The notes: generated by a model not told the origin, from the letters alone. DNA of 64,000 nucleotides from Rhodococcus sp. AW25M09 (GCF_000333955.1 NZ_CAPS01000072.1:82834-146833); one strand, 5' to 3'. Shown: positions 40,760 through 52,909, numbered from the stretch's first letter. Program-made: numbers and translations.

Positions 40760-41023
40760 CAACCGCATCGGCGGCGACAGCATTTGTGTTGCATCGATGC
40801 GAACGCCAACTGCTAGGATTTCGCCATCCGGGAGCGATCCCGGATTCATTCGCGGGCCAGAGCTGTCCCGGTGAATTCCCGACAGGCATTCGAAGTTCGG
40901 CTCGTTCGACCGTTCCGGTCGGTCTGAGCCGACAAGCCGGCGGGGTTGCCGAGACTGACGGTGCAGCGTCGAAGACACTGCACCGCTTTCGCGCACCCTC
41001 CGGCCTACGTGGAGGTGATCGTG
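40760..41023 (+). promoter_or_regulatory. gltB promoter and structured 5' leader
   Basis: A plausible promoter is TTGCAT (40789-40794) with TAGGAT (40814-40819), 19-bp spacing. The presumed ~200-nt leader holds several hairpins: ATCCGGGA/TCCCGGAT at 40826-40845, CTGTC/GACAG at 40863-40885, CGACCG/CGGTCG at 40907-40921, and CGGTGCAG/CTGCACCG at 40959-40985. Last, CACCCTCC (40994-41001) pairs with GGAGGTG (41011-41017) and so covers the gltB Shine-Dalgarno. This suggests a translation switch. I do not recognise a known riboswitch class. Confidence 0.5.
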
Positions 41024-44000
41024 GTGCTGTTTTCTCGGATGCCTGCGGAGCAAGGTCTGTACGACCCGAGCTTGGAGAAGGATTCCTGCGGCGTGGCGAT
41101 GATCGCCGACATCGAGGGTCGACGCTCCCACGCGATCGTGGCCGACGGCGTGCTGGCATTGGAAAACCTGGAACATCGCGGAGCAGCCGGGGCCGAGCCC
41201 AACAGTGGTGACGGTGCGGGCATTCTGATTCAGCTTCCCGTCGAACTCCTCGCCTCCCTCGCGCCGTTCGATCTGCCTCCGGCCGGTGCCGGTGGCGAGA
41301 ACACGTTCGCGGCCGGAGTGTGCTTCTTGCCGCAGGGCATCCGAGAGCGTGCGGTTGCCGTCGAGCGCGTCGAATCGATTGCGGCCGAAGAAGGTCTGGA
41401 CGTCCTCGGCTGGGTTCCGGTCGAAGTCGATCCGGATCGAGCCGACGTCGGAGTCACCGCACTGGGCTGTATGCCCTACATGAGCTACCTCTTCGTCACC
41501 GCTCCGGAGGTCGACAGCACGCGACCGGCCGGTCTCGCACTCGATCGGCTGGTGTACGGATTACGCAAGCGCTCCGAGCGGGTCACACCCGAGATCGAGG
41601 CCGAGGGGTCGGGACTGTTTTTTCCTTCGCTGTCCTCGCGCACCATCGTCTACAAGGGCATGCTCACCACGATGCAGTTGCCGCTGTACTTCCCGGAACT
41701 GCGTAATCCGTTGTGCATGAGTGCCATAGCCATCGTGCACAGCCGATTCTCCACCAACACGTTCCCGTCGTGGCCGCTGGCGCACCCGCATCGCTACGTT
41801 GCCCACAACGGTGAGATCAACACCGTCAAGGGCAATCGCAATCGGATGCGTGCCCGCGAAGCATTGCTGTCGAGCGATCTGATCCCCGGTGACCTCGAGC
41901 GGTTGTTCCCGATCTGCAATCCGGATGCCTCGGACTCGGTGTCCTTGGACGAAGTACTCGAGCTGCTACACCTGGGCGGGCGCAGCGTGCCCCATGTGGT
42001 CATGATGATGGTTCCCGAGCCGTGGGAGAACCACCGCACGATGGACCCGCGGGTACGGGCGTTCTACCAGTTCCACGCCTCGATGATGGAGGCCTGGGAC
42101 GGGCCGGCCTGCGTGACGTTCACCGACGGCAGCTATGTCGGAGCCGTGCTCGATCGCAACGGTCTTCGTCCCGGTCGTTGGTGGCAGACCGCGGACGGCC
42201 GAGTGATTCTGGCAAGTGAAGCCGGTGTGCTCGATGTTCCGCAATCCGAGGTCGTCGCCAAGGGACGCCTCGAGCCCGGAAAGATGTTCCTGATAGATAC
42301 GGTCGCCGGTCGGCTGGTTCCCGATGACGAGATCAAGCTCCAGCTTGCAACAGAACATCCCTACCAGGAGTGGCTGCATGCCGGCCTGCTCGAGATCAAG
42401 AGCCTGCCCGAGCGCGCACACATCCAGTACAACCACGACTCCGTGGTTCGCAGGCAGGTCGCGTTCGGCTACACCGAAGAAGACCTCCGCGTGGTACTCA
42501 CGCCGATGGCCGCATCCGGAGGGGAGCCTTTGGGGTCGATGGGTACCGACACGCCCAGTGCGGTGATGTCGCAGCGCTCGCGCCAGCTCTACGACTACTT
42601 CATCGAACTGTTCGCGCAGGTCACCAACCCGCCGCTCGATTCGATCCGCGAGGAGATCGTGACGTCGCTGTCGCGGGTGATGGGTCCGGAGCAGAACCTG
42701 CTCGAGCCCACCGCAGCGTCGTGCAGGCAGATCGTGTTGCCCTGGCCTGTGCTCGACAACGACGAGCTCAACAAGATCATTCACATCAACGAGGACGGCG
42801 ACCATCCCGGTTTGTCGGCGACGGTCCTGCGCGGGCTCTACGAGGTCGAACGCGGTGGTGAAGGTCTCGCCGAGGCGATCGAAGAGTTGCGTGCCGGTGC
42901 ATCGGAGGCGATCGCCGCGGGGTACACCACGCTGATCATTTCCGATCGCGACTCCGACCACACGCGGGCACCGATCCCGTCTCTGCTGGCCACCTCGGCC
43001 GTGCACCACCATCTGGTTCGCACCAAGGAGCGCACCAAGGTCGCCCTCGTCGTCGAGTCCGGCGATGCGCGCGAAGTCCATCACTTGGCGTTGCTGATCG
43101 GATTCGGTGCAGCCGCGGTGAACCCCTACCTGGCGATGGAGTCGATCGAGGATCTGGTGGGTGAGGGCGAACTGACCGGCGTCGAACGGACCATCGCGGT
43201 ACGCAACTACCTGTACGGGCTCGGCAAGGGTGTGCTCAAGGTGATGTCCAAGATGGGCATCTCGACCGTCGGTTCCTACACCGGCGCACAGGTTTTCGAG
43301 GCCGTCGGTCTCGATCGCGAAGTGGTGCGCGAGTACTTCAAGGGCACCGTCACCAAGCTCGGCGGCGTCGGTCTCGACGTGCTCGCCGAGGAGGTCAAGG
43401 TACGGCACCGGCGGGCATACCCCGAGAATCCGACCGACCGCGTTCACCGTCGATTGGAGATCGGCGGCGAATACCAGTTCCGGCGCGAGGGCGAACTGCA
43501 TCTGTTCACCCCGGAGACCGTGTTCCTGCTGCAGCACGCGACGCGAACCGGCCGATACGACGTCTTTCAGAAATACACCGACGAGGTGGATCGGCTCGCT
43601 CGAGAAGGCGGCGCCCTGCGCGGCCTGTTCGAGTTCAAAGATGGTGTCAGGCCGCCGGTGCCACTCGACGAAGTGGAGTCCGTCGAGTCGATCGTCACCC
43701 GGTTCAACACCGGTGCGATGAGCTACGGATCTATCTCGGCCGAAGCTCACGAGACGATGGCCGTGGCGATGAACAACCTCGGTGGGCGGTCCAACTCCGG
43801 TGAGGGTGGCGAGGATGTCGACCGCCTCTACGACCCGACCCGCCGCAGTGCCGTCAAGCAGGTCGCCAGTGGCCGCTTCGGGGTCACCAGCGACTACCTC
43901 GTCAATGCCACCGACATTCAGATCAAGATGGCGCAGGGTGCCAAGCCTGGCGAGGGCGGTCAGTTGCCCGGCTACAAGGTGTATCCGTGGGTGGCGAAGA

Positions 44001-45607
44001 CGCGGCATTCGACGCCGGGGGTGGGCCTGATTTCGCCGCCCCCGCACCACGACATCTATTCGATCGAGGATCTCGCGCAGCTGATTCACGATCTCAAGAA
44101 CGCCAACGAGAAAGCGCGCGTGCACGTCAAACTCGTCAGTTCGGTCGGCGTCGGCACGGTGGCGACCGGCGTCAGCAAAGCGCACGCCGATGTCGTGCTG
44201 ATTTCCGGATACGACGGAGGAACCGGTGCGGCGCCGCTGACCTCCCTCAAGCATGCCGGGGCTCCATGGGAGATCGGCCTGGCCGACGCCCAGCAGACGC
44301 TGGTGCTCAACGGCCTGCGTGATCGCATCACGGTGCAGTGCGACGGTGGAATGCGCACCGGCCGCGACGTCATCGTCGCGGCACTGCTCGGTGCCGAGGA
44401 GTTCGGATTCTCGACGGCTCCGTTGATCGTGGCGGGCTGCATCATGATGCGCGTCTGCCACCTCGACACGTGCCCGGTCGGCGTCGCGACGCAGAATCCA
44501 GAACTGCGCAAGCGGTACACCGGCAAGCCCGAGTTCCTCGAGGACTTCTTCAAGTTCATCGCCGAGGACGTGCGAAAGTATCTCGCGCAGCTCGGTTTCC
44601 GCAGCATCGACGAAGCGGTCGGCCATGCCGACGTGCTCGAGACAGCGGCCGGCGTCGCGCATTGGAAGAGCAAGGGCCTCGATCTGGCTCCGATATTCGC
44701 GATGCCCGTCGACCCGCACGGTGCACCGATGAAGCAGCGTCGACGCCTGCGCGCTCAGGACCACGGCCTCGATCTCGCGCTGGATCGGACGCTGATCCAG
44801 TTGGCCGAGGGAGCGCTGGAGGATGCGCATCCGGTGCGGCTGGAGCTGCCGGTACGCAACGTCAATAGGACTGTCGGAACACTGCTGGGGTCCGAGGTCA
44901 CCCGACGCTACGGCGCGGGTGGTCTGCCCGACGACACGATTCACATCGCATTCACCGGATCGGCGGGGCAGTCGCTCGGTGCGTTCCTGCCGCCGGGCAT
45001 CACTATCGACCTGGTCGGTGACGCGAACGACTACGTCGGCAAAGGATTGTCCGGTGGCCGGATCGTGGTGCGCCCTGCCCCCGACGCACCCTTCGTTGCC
45101 GAGGACAACGTGATCGCCGGCAACACCATTCTGTACGGAGCCACCTCGGGTGAGGTCTACCTACGCGGCAAGGCCGGGGAGCGGTTCGCGGTCCGGAACT
45201 CCGGAGCAGTGGCGGTGAACGAGGGCGTGGGCGACCACGCGTTCGAGTACATGACCGGCGGCCGGGTGGTCGTGCTCGGACCGACCGGTCGAAACATGGC
45301 GGCGGGAATGTCCGGTGGCATCGCGTTCGTCCTCGGTCTCGATCCGGCCGACGTGAACATGGCGATGGTCGAGCTGCAGGTTCCGAACCCGGACGATCTG
45401 GTGTGGCTGCGCGAGACCGTCGACAAGCATCGACGCTGGACCGGGTCCACTGTCGCGACGTCGTTGTTGGCCGACTGGCCTCGCCGGTCTGCGCTGTTCA
45501 CCAAAGTCATGCCCGTCGACTACCAGCGGGTGCTGGAAGCGACTCGAATGGCGCGTGCCGAAGGGCGCGACGTCGATGCTGCGATCATGGAGGCTGCACG
45601 TGGCTGA
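41024..45607 (+). CDS. gltB: Glutamate synthase (NADPH) large subunit
   Basis: With the GTG at 41024 (GGAGG eight bases upstream) the protein has 1,527 residues, the usual GltB length. A 21-residue propeptide precedes Cys22 in EKDSCGVAM, the N-terminal nucleophile of the glutaminase domain. The central and FMN domains follow, with the 3Fe-4S cysteines in [15 protein letters not shown], and a C-terminal beta-helix domain ([39 protein letters not shown]). It makes glutamate from glutamine and 2-oxoglutarate. In M. tuberculosis gltBD is elsewhere, so its place between lgt and pyk is lineage-specific. Confidence 0.97.
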   Translation: MLFSRMPAEQGLYDPSLEKDSCGVAMIADIEGRRSHAIVADGVLALENLEHRGAAGAEPNSGDGAGILIQLPVELLASLAPFDLPPAGAGGENTFAAGVCFLPQGIRERAVAVERVESIAAEEGLDVLGWVPVEVDPDRADVGVTALGCMPYMSYLFVTAPEVDSTRPAGLALDRLVYGLRKRSERVTPEIEAEGSGLFFPSLSSRTIVYKGMLTTMQLPLYFPELRNPLCMSAIAIVHSRFSTNTFPSWPLAHPHRYVAHNGEINTVKGNRNRMRAREALLSSDLIPGDLERLFPICNPDASDSVSLDEVLELLHLGGRSVPHVVMMMVPEPWENHRTMDPRVRAFYQFHASMMEAWDGPACVTFTDGSYVGAVLDRNGLRPGRWWQTADGRVILASEAGVLDVPQSEVVAKGRLEPGKMFLIDTVAGRLVPDDEIKLQLATEHPYQEWLHAGLLEIKSLPERAHIQYNHDSVVRRQVAFGYTEEDLRVVLTPMAASGGEPLGSMGTDTPSAVMSQRSRQLYDYFIELFAQVTNPPLDSIREEIVTSLSRVMGPEQNLLEPTAASCRQIVLPWPVLDNDELNKIIHINEDGDHPGLSATVLRGLYEVERGGEGLAEAIEELRAGASEAIAAGYTTLIISDRDSDHTRAPIPSLLATSAVHHHLVRTKERTKVALVVESGDAREVHHLALLIGFGAAAVNPYLAMESIEDLVGEGELTGVERTIAVRNYLYGLGKGVLKVMSKMGISTVGSYTGAQVFEAVGLDREVVREYFKGTVTKLGGVGLDVLAEEVKVRHRRAYPENPTDRVHRRLEIGGEYQFRREGELHLFTPETVFLLQHATRTGRYDVFQKYTDEVDRLAREGGALRGLFEFKDGVRPPVPLDEVESVESIVTRFNTGAMSYGSISAEAHETMAVAMNNLGGRSNSGEGGEDVDRLYDPTRRSAVKQVASGRFGVTSDYLVNATDIQIKMAQGAKPGEGGQLPGYKVYPWVAKTRHSTPGVGLISPPPHHDIYSIEDLAQLIHDLKNANEKARVHVKLVSSVGVGTVATGVSKAHADVVLISGYDGGTGAAPLTSLKHAGAPWEIGLADAQQTLVLNGLRDRITVQCDGGMRTGRDVIVAALLGAEEFGFSTAPLIVAGCIMMRVCHLDTCPVGVATQNPELRKRYTGKPEFLEDFFKFIAEDVRKYLAQLGFRSIDEAVGHADVLETAAGVAHWKSKGLDLAPIFAMPVDPHGAPMKQRRRLRAQDHGLDLALDRTLIQLAEGALEDAHPVRLELPVRNVNRTVGTLLGSEVTRRYGAGGLPDDTIHIAFTGSAGQSLGAFLPPGITIDLVGDANDYVGKGLSGGRIVVRPAPDAPFVAEDNVIAGNTILYGATSGEVYLRGKAGERFAVRNSGAVAVNEGVGDHAFEYMTGGRVVVLGPTGRNMAAGMSGGIAFVLGLDPADVNMAMVELQVPNPDDLVWLRETVDKHRRWTGSTVATSLLADWPRRSALFTKVMPVDYQRVLEATRMARAEGRDVDAAIMEAARG

Positions 45608-47105
45608 TCCACAGGGATTTTTGAAAGTCGTCAAGCGCGACGCTGCCAAGCGTCCGATCGGCGAGCGTGTCAAGGACTGGAACGAGGTGTACTCGCATCA
45701 GCCGACGAGCGAGCGGGCGGCGGAGGTCTCCGATCAGGCGCGTCGCTGCATGGACTGCGGAATTCCGTTCTGTCACTCCGGCACTGCAGGTTGCCCGCTG
45801 GGAAACTTGATTCCCGAGTGGAACGATCTGGTGCGCCGCGATCGCTGGGATGCGGCCAGCGACCGGCTGCATGCGACCAACAACTTCCCGGAATTCACCG
45901 GACGGGTGTGCCCGGCACCGTGTGAATCGGCGTGTGTGCTGTCGATTTCCGAGGCCGCAACCGGCGGCAGCGTCACGATCAAGCGGGTCGAGCAAACGAT
46001 CGCGGATATGGCCTGGGAAGAGGGCAGCGTCGTTCCGCAGCCGCCGACGATCACGACCGGCAAGCGAGTTGCCGTCGTCGGATCGGGTCCGGCGGGATTG
46101 GCCGCGGCGCAACAGCTCACGCGTGCCGGGCACGACGTCACCGTGTACGAGCGGGACGATCGCCTGGGCGGGCTGCTCCGCTACGGCATCCCCGAATTCA
46201 AGCTCGAGAAGTCGGTACTCGATCAGCGCTTGATGCAGATGCGCGCCGAGGGAACGCATTTCGTCACCGATTGCGAGGTGGGTATCGACTTCACGGTCGA
46301 GCAACTGCGAGAATCCTTCGACGCTGTCGTCCTCGCCGTCGGAGCTCTGCGGGCCCGTGACAACACCGAGGTGATCGGTCGAGAACTGGACGGCATCCAT
46401 CTGGCGATGGAACATCTGGTGCCGTCGAACAAGGAATGCGAGGGTGACGGACCCACGTCGATCTCCGCTGCCGACAAACACGTGGTGATCATCGGCGGCG
46501 GCGATACCGGAGCGGACTGCTTGGGTACTGCACACCGTCAGGGTGCCGCGTCTGTCACCCAACTCGATTACAACCCGGCTCTGCCCGGGGCACGCGACGA
46601 CAGTCTGTCGCCGTGGCCGTCGTGGCCGCTGGTACTGCGAAGCTCGCCCGCGCACGCCGAGGGCGGCCTCGTGCGGCACCAGGTAGCAGTTCAGCGATTC
46701 CTCGGGGACGAGCGCGGACACGTGCGTGCGATGGTGTTGGCCGAAGTGGAGGTGCAGCGCGACGCCGACGGCCGACGAGTCGTCACCCCCATCGGGGAAG
46801 AAGTGGAGCTGCCCTGTGATCTGGCGCTTTTTGCGATCGGCTTCGAGGGAGTCGAGCACGGTCCGCTGCTCGACGACTACGGCTTGGCACCGACCAAGCG
46901 GGGAGCCCTCTCGTGCGGTCCCGACTGGCAGACCACGGCACCGGGTGTGTTCGTCTGCGGAGATGCGCACCGCGGTGCGTCGTTGGTCGTGTGGGCGATT
47001 GCGGAAGGTCGATCTGCGGCCAACGGGGTCGATGCTTTTCTCACCGGACACTCGGAATTACCGTCTCCGGTTCACCCCACTGCGCTACCCCTGGCCGTGG
47101 TGTGA
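45600..47105 (+). CDS. gltD: Glutamate synthase (NADPH) small subunit
   Basis: The GTG at 45600 overlaps the gltB stop by 8 bp and gives 501 residues. The N-terminal part holds Fe-S cysteines ([20 protein letters not shown] with C50, C53, C58, C65; then [11 protein letters not shown]). FAD binds at [14 protein letters not shown], and NADPH at [17 protein letters not shown]. It passes electrons from NADPH to GltB. Confidence 0.97.
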   Translation: MADPQGFLKVVKRDAAKRPIGERVKDWNEVYSHQPTSERAAEVSDQARRCMDCGIPFCHSGTAGCPLGNLIPEWNDLVRRDRWDAASDRLHATNNFPEFTGRVCPAPCESACVLSISEAATGGSVTIKRVEQTIADMAWEEGSVVPQPPTITTGKRVAVVGSGPAGLAAAQQLTRAGHDVTVYERDDRLGGLLRYGIPEFKLEKSVLDQRLMQMRAEGTHFVTDCEVGIDFTVEQLRESFDAVVLAVGALRARDNTEVIGRELDGIHLAMEHLVPSNKECEGDGPTSISAADKHVVIIGGGDTGADCLGTAHRQGAASVTQLDYNPALPGARDDSLSPWPSWPLVLRSSPAHAEGGLVRHQVAVQRFLGDERGHVRAMVLAEVEVQRDADGRRVVTPIGEEVELPCDLALFAIGFEGVEHGPLLDDYGLAPTKRGALSCGPDWQTTAPGVFVCGDAHRGASLVVWAIAEGRSAANGVDAFLTGHSELPSPVHPTALPLAVV

Positions 47106-47214
47106 CGCCCGTCTCTGAACCGGTGCAGATGCTCTCAGCAGCGCGGTAGCGAGGCTACTCGTCGGTATTATTGCGCTGGGGATGTCTGCGATAGAGAACG
47201 TGGCCTTCAGCGGC

Positions 47215-47220
47215 TACGCT
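47215..47220 (+). promoter_or_regulatory. Possible -10 element of a leaderless pyk transcript
   Basis: TACGCT fits the TANNNT actinobacterial -10 pattern and ends seven bases before the GTG of pyk, so transcription would start at or next to the start codon. No Shine-Dalgarno is present before the GTG. No convincing -35 is seen. Confidence 0.35.
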
Positions 47221-47227
47221 CACTTTC

Positions 47228-48646
<1,419 letters not shown>

Positions 48647-49572
48647 GTGGTCGAAGCGGGGGGAACCGGCGTCAGCGACAGCACGCCGAGCAGTACAGCA
48701 GTGAAGACCGATCTCGAGACACTCCTCGATCTCTCGCACTCGAGGAGATCGAGGAGGATGTGTTCGTCGGTGTTCACCCCGAGCAGGTGGGGAGCCGAAC
48801 GTTCGGGGGGCAACTCGTGGCTCAAGGCCTGATCGCGGCCGGCCGCACCGTGACCGGTACTTCGCGCGATGTTCACGCGATCAACGCGCACTTCATCCGT
48901 GGTGGTGACGTCAAGAAGCCCATCGAGTACCGGGTGTCTCGTCAGCGCGACGGCCGAGCATTCGCCAACCGCCAGGTCACAGCCGTGCAGGATGGTAACG
49001 AGCTGTTCGTCATGCTCGCAGCGTTCCAGGATTTCGGCACAGGCCTCGAGCACAGCGTCGAAGTGCCGGAGGTTCCGTACCCCGACGCGCTGCCGCCACT
49101 CGGCGATCACTTCGTCGGTTACGAGGATCGACTGCAGATGTTCGTCGACGCCCTCAAGCCGATCGACATGCGCTATGCGAACGATCCGGCGTGGATCATG
49201 CACGGCACCGGTGAGAAGCTCAATCACAATCGCGTCTGGATGAAGGCCGACGGGGATCTGCCCGACGCGTCGATCTTCCACGCCGCGACCATGGGTTATG
49301 CGTCCGACACCACCGTGCTCGATTCGATCATCACCACTCACGGGCTTTCGTGGGGACTCGATCGCATCGTCGCCGCAACGGTGAACCATTCGATCTGGTT
49401 CCACCGACCCTTCCGGTTCGACGAATGGGCCCTCTACGCCACCGAATCGCCCGTCGCTGCCGGTTCACGTGGTCTGGCCACCGGCCGCTTCTTCTCGATG
49501 GACGGTCAACTGCTGGCCACGGTCGTGCAGGAAGGTCTCATTCGGCACTTCCCGAAGCGGGTCCGGGCCTGA
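48647..49572 (+). pseudogene. tesB: Acyl-CoA thioesterase II, with a 1-nt frameshift near its N-terminus
   Basis: The GTG at 48647 directly follows the pyk stop and encodes about 29 residues ending KTDLETLLDL. One base is then missing (about 48731-48733, a C in CTCCTCG). The frame continues as LALEEIEEDVFVGVHPEQVG and stays intact to the stop, with the thioesterase motifs RTFGGQLVAQGLIAAGRTV, LSWGLDRIVAATVNHSIWFH and GLATGRFFSMDG. Repaired, the protein has about 308 residues. As written, translation could restart at the GTG 48760 and give 270 residues, losing the N-terminal strand of the first hotdog domain. Sequencing error is possible. Confidence 0.85.
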
Positions 49573-50062
49573 GCGCAGCCGACCAGGCCTGCGTTTTCGC
49601 ATCCAGGTTCAGGGAGGCGTGCGCAGGGCTGGTCGATGGCAGTCGGGCGAACTGCACGTGGGGGAGGGGCACTGCCTTCTCCACGTACCGTCGGTAGCTG
49701 TCGGCCGCCTTGGCTCCGTTGAAGAATACCCTGTCGATATCCGGGTAGTCGGCGAACAGTCGGCCGAAATCGTTTGTGACGATTGATGATTCGACGATCG
49801 CAGAGTCCAGGCTTCCCTCGCGTGTGCAGAGCTTCAGGACGTCCCACACGGCGATCTCGTGGCTGAGAAGTCGCGCGGTTCGTGCGTCGTACGCGAGCTC
49901 GGGGCCGGCACCGAACAGTGTTCCCATGATCGGCCAGAACGCATTTCGCGGATGGGCGTAGTACTGCTGGGCGGCAAGTGACGCGATTCCGGGCATCGAA
50001 CCGAGAACGAGGACAGTGGCACTCCGGTCCACGATCGGTGCGAAGCTGTGTACGACGTTCAT
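49538..50062 (-). CDS. DNA glycosylase, uracil-DNA glycosylase superfamily (deoxyinosine type)
   Basis: The 174-residue protein has the family 6 (hypoxanthine-DNA glycosylase) pattern: LGSMPGIASLAAQQYYAHPR, NAFWPIMGTLF, VWDVLKLCTREGSLDSAI, FFNGAKAADSYRRYV, and RLPSTSPAHASL. It should remove deaminated purines, hypoxanthine in particular, from DNA. The ATG at 50062 is used; the frame extends upstream only over other genes. The end overlaps the tesB end by 35 bp. Confidence 0.85.
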   Translation of the reverse strand: MNVVHSFAPIVDRSATVLVLGSMPGIASLAAQQYYAHPRNAFWPIMGTLFGAGPELAYDARTARLLSHEIAVWDVLKLCTREGSLDSAIVESSIVTNDFGRLFADYPDIDRVFFNGAKAADSYRRYVEKAVPLPHVQFARLPSTSPAHASLNLDAKTQAWSAALRPGPASGSAE

Positions 50063-50110
50063 TGCGCGATTACAGCAAATCCCCGCGGGGGCCTCGGACG
50101 GGGGACCACA

Positions 50111-50323
50111 ATGGAGGTCATGTTGGATCCACGTGTACTCGACAACAACGAACTCGAAGCCGAACTCGGTGCACTGCGCCGGGGACGTGACGCAGCGATG
50201 GACGAAGGTGCCCGGGACGTCTCGACTGCCGACACCGACCATCTCATCGCGCGGTTCGAGGAGGAAATCCGGAAGCGCCACCAGGATTCGGTATCCGATC
50301 AGCCCAGTGCCGATCTGCCCTGA
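50111..50323 (+). CDS. Small hydrophilic protein (70 aa), DUF6158-like
   Basis: The product is helical and charged (LDNNELEAELGALRRGRDAA, then LIARFEEEIRKRH), resembling small actinobacterial DUF6158-type proteins of unknown function. The ATG at 50111 is chosen; another lies three codons later. It overlaps the convergent DUF1772 gene by 25 bp. Confidence 0.5.
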   Translation: MEVMLDPRVLDNNELEAELGALRRGRDAAMDEGARDVSTADTDHLIARFEEEIRKRHQDSVSDQPSADLP

Positions 50324-50790
50324 CCGAGGATCAGGACGGCGCAGGCCGCAGTCGCGGCGGCGATACGCACGTTGTTCCACAGAACCCATTCGGTGGCGAA
50401 TTTTTCCCAGGTCGCCGCTCCGGTCGCCGTGGTCGAATCGGCTGCTGCCAATGCGTCGTTGAGTGGGACGTTCAGCATGACCGTCACTGCGAAGCAGCCC
50501 ACCACATACAAGACCGCGCCCGTGATGATCAGCGCCGAGCGGCCGCCGTCGGTGAACGGAGTCGCCGCAGCGGCCACCACGCAGGACAGTGCCGTCCCCA
50601 TGAACAGGATCAGAAACAGCGGGTTGAGGATAGCCGCGTTGGCACTTTGCATCGAAGACATCGCGACCGGAACCGGAAGAGTCTTCAGTCCGGGCAGCAC
50701 GCTGATCGAGAAGGCCAGCAGCACGCCTGCCATCAACGCGGATCCGATAGCTCCGACAAAGGTTGACGCGGAGGCGATTCGATCGATCAT
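50299..50790 (-). CDS. DUF1772 (anthrone-oxygenase-like) membrane protein
   Basis: The 163-residue protein has four membrane segments and the DUF1772 phrase LNVPLNDALAA before a polar helix and the last segment. The family includes fungal anthrone oxygenases, but bacterial members have no proven reaction. It is divergent from an AraC regulator, which probably controls it. The ATG at 50790 is chosen; the frame is open upstream without a better start. Confidence 0.75.
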   Translation of the reverse strand: MIDRIASASTFVGAIGSALMAGVLLAFSISVLPGLKTLPVPVAMSSMQSANAAILNPLFLILFMGTALSCVVAAAATPFTDGGRSALIITGAVLYVVGCFAVTVMLNVPLNDALAAADSTTATGAATWEKFATEWVLWNNVRIAAATAACAVLILGQGRSALG

Positions 50791-50929
50791 GACAGGTATC
50801 CGGCTCCACCGGTCGCTCCCAGAATCGTGATCATGGTGTCGTTCCTTCCGTTCGGTTCGTGTTGCTACCTCATCCACTCTGTAGGTTCGGATCTGGATGA
50901 ACAATGGCCGATCAGCTCGAAAAGATGTC

Positions 50930-50955
50930 CGATCGTCCACGCTGTGGGACGATCG
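50930..50955. promoter_or_regulatory. Palindrome upstream of the AraC gene
   Basis: CGATCGTCC and GGACGATCG form perfect 9-bp arms with an 8-bp spacer, ending five bases before the AraC ATG at 50960. Within the divergent AraC-DUF1772 region this is the strongest symmetric site and a candidate operator, or an RNA hairpin at the start codon. Confidence 0.5.
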
Positions 50956-50959
50956 ATCC

Positions 50960-51934
50960 ATGCGTGGAGTCGACCCCTGGAAATCGTCTGACCCCCTCGG
51001 GGAGGCGCTGCACTTTCTGCGCATGACCGGATCCTTCTATTGCAGGTCCGAGCTGTCCGGATCATGGGGCATGGAGTTGCCGGCGATGGAGGACGCGCTC
51101 TGGTTCCATACCGTCGTCAGCGGCAGGTGTCGTTTGTCGGTGCCCGGTGTCCCGGTTCGCGATCTGGTCCCCGGTGACTTCGCTCTGGTTCCGCACGGCC
51201 GGGGGCACGTGCTCGCGAGCGATGACGATGCTGCAGCGCGTGCGCCGATCGTCTACGACTTTCCGCACGACTACATCAGCGATCGATACGCGGTGATCCG
51301 AAGCGGCAGTGGAGGAGCGGGTGTGACGCTCGTATGCGGCGCAGTGCGAATGGATCATCCTGCAGCGCAACAGCTCATCGGTGTGTTGCCTGCACTCGTC
51401 GTCGTCGAGGCAGACTCCGGTCCGCGGCAGTCGCGGATGCAATCGCTACTGGCCATGGTGGCCGACGAGGCGACCACACTGGAGCCCGGGGGAGAAGCGG
51501 TCATCACCAGACTGTCCGATGTGTTGGTGATCCAGGCCCTTCGGTCGTGGATGGCCGACGACGAGCGGGCCCGGTCCGGCTGGCTCGGCGCGCTCGCGGA
51601 TACTCGGATCGGCTCGGCGCTGGCCCTCATCCATCGAAACCCGGACGCGCAGTGGACGGTTGCTGCCTTGGCTACCGAGGTGAAGATGTCTCGCTCGGCT
51701 TTCTCGGCTCGATTCACCGAGCTGGTCGGTGAATCGGTGATGCGCTATCTGTCGACGTGGCGAATGCAGCTCGCACACGACAGTCTTCGGTCCGGCGATG
51801 TGTCGCTGGCCGAACTGGCAAGACGTAGTGGGTATCTCTCCGAGGCGGCGTTCGGGAAGGCATTCAAACGCGAAACCGGGATGTCCCCGGGCCGGGTGCG
51901 TCGTCGTCAGGATGCGTCGATGACGGCAGGGTGA
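50960..51934 (+). CDS. AraC-family regulator with N-terminal cupin sensor
   Basis: The 324-residue regulator has an N-terminal cupin-like domain (WFHTVVSGRCRLSVPGVPVR, then LVPGDFALVPHGRGH) and a C-terminal pair of helix-turn-helix motifs (TVAALATEVKMSRSAFSARF, then LAELARRSGYLSEAAFGKAF). It belongs to the Cupin_6 AraC group, which often controls a neighbouring oxidoreductase or transporter; here the divergent DUF1772 gene is the likely target. Confidence 0.9.
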   Translation: MRGVDPWKSSDPLGEALHFLRMTGSFYCRSELSGSWGMELPAMEDALWFHTVVSGRCRLSVPGVPVRDLVPGDFALVPHGRGHVLASDDDAAARAPIVYDFPHDYISDRYAVIRSGSGGAGVTLVCGAVRMDHPAAQQLIGVLPALVVVEADSGPRQSRMQSLLAMVADEATTLEPGGEAVITRLSDVLVIQALRSWMADDERARSGWLGALADTRIGSALALIHRNPDAQWTVAALATEVKMSRSAFSARFTELVGESVMRYLSTWRMQLAHDSLRSGDVSLAELARRSGYLSEAAFGKAFKRETGMSPGRVRRRQDASMTAG

Positions 51935-51948
51935 GTGAATGGGGTCGG

Positions 51949-52680
51949 TCAGTCCAGCAAGTGGCGGAGGTAGCTGTTCGGGTCGCCCAAGTAGCGACGC
52001 CAGTGCTGTACCAATTCCAGTTCTTCCCAGGTGCTTCGGCGTAGACCGTGTTCGCCCACTTCGACGATGTCTGCGCCGGGCGTGGACGCCAGGATCGGTG
52101 AGTGCGTGGCACAGACGATCTGCGCTCCCTCGTCGCCGAGCTCGGACATCAACGCCACCAACTGCAGGCACGCAGTGAACGACAGGGCTGATTCGGGTTC
52201 GTCCAGAACGTAGAAACCGGGCTCGGTCAACATTGCACCGAACATGGTCAGAAAGCCTTCGCCGTGACTCATCTCGGCGGTGTTCTCGTCCCAGTAGCCT
52301 GGCACTCCCGCGAGATTTTCGGCCATCTCGAACGCGGTCTCGGCGCGCAGGAAGAATCCGCGCTTCTGCGTTCTCGGGCCCCGAAGCATCCGCGCACCCC
52401 GTGGAGTGGTCTCGAGTTCGAGTGCCTCGCCCAGAGCGCTGGTCACCTCATCGAATCGACGCGACTGTTGCGCCGCTCGTCCACCTCTGGCGTCGATCCC
52501 GAAGCCTTCCGCGATCGCCTCGACGAGAGTCGATTTACCGGAGCCGTTGTCGCCGACCAGAATTGTGACGGGCGCCAGGAATTCGAGTCCGTCGCGAGCA
52601 AGGTCGGCAACTGCAGGCACGGTGAATGGCCAGTCCGGGCCTGCCGCATCGGCGGGAACGAAGGCGCGCTCTACGAACAT
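51949..52680 (-). CDS. AAA/ABC-type ATPase (SMC/RecF-like single domain)
   Basis: The 243-residue protein has Walker A VGDNGSGKSTLVEA, a signature-like AEMSHGEGFLTMF, Walker B GFYVLDEPESALS and the H-loop QIVCATHSPIL. There is no membrane partner and no long coiled coil, so it is one of the compact AAA ATPases often found alone in Actinobacteria. Its function is unknown. Confidence 0.85.
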   Translation of the reverse strand: MFVERAFVPADAAGPDWPFTVPAVADLARDGLEFLAPVTILVGDNGSGKSTLVEAIAEGFGIDARGGRAAQQSRRFDEVTSALGEALELETTPRGARMLRGPRTQKRGFFLRAETAFEMAENLAGVPGYWDENTAEMSHGEGFLTMFGAMLTEPGFYVLDEPESALSFTACLQLVALMSELGDEGAQIVCATHSPILASTPGADIVEVGEHGLRRSTWEELELVQHWRRYLGDPNSYLRHLLD

Positions 52681-52683
52681 GAT

Positions 52684-52902
52684 TCAGGCAGTGACCAGGC
52701 GATCGACGTAGCCGGTCTCATGGGCGGAGTCGGCGCTGCAGGTGTAGAACACCCACTCTGCGGACTGGTCCGGCGAATCCCCGAAGCGATGGTCGACTTT
52801 GTGCGCGCACAAACTGCCCGCGCTGGTGTCATGGCATCGAAGACTGCTGGGTATGTACATCACTCCACTGTAGGCGCGATTGTCGGCGACAGTTACCGAC
52901 AT
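52684..52902 (-). CDS. Possible small Cys/His-containing protein
   Basis: This frame ends 3 bp before the ATPase gene and is 72 residues long from the ATG at 52902, or 58 from the ATG at 52860, where GGAG lies just upstream. The shorter product contains three Cys and four His (LRCHDTSAGSLCAHKVDHRF), which could bind metal. No family is recognised. It lies between the tRNA gene and the ATPase gene on the same strand. Confidence 0.38.
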   Translation of the reverse strand: MSVTVADNRAYSGVMYIPSSLRCHDTSAGSLCAHKVDHRFGDSPDQSAEWVFYTCSADSAHETGYVDRLVTA

Positions 52903-52909
52903 GTTGCTG

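Noticed and set aside
41966..44944. 992-codon open frame on the minus strand
   Set aside because: It is an antisense shadow of gltB; its composition is the mirror of the GltB coding frame and no motif is found.
45585..47051. 488-codon open frame on the minus strand
   Set aside because: It is antisense to gltD, which has all its expected cofactor motifs in the plus frame.
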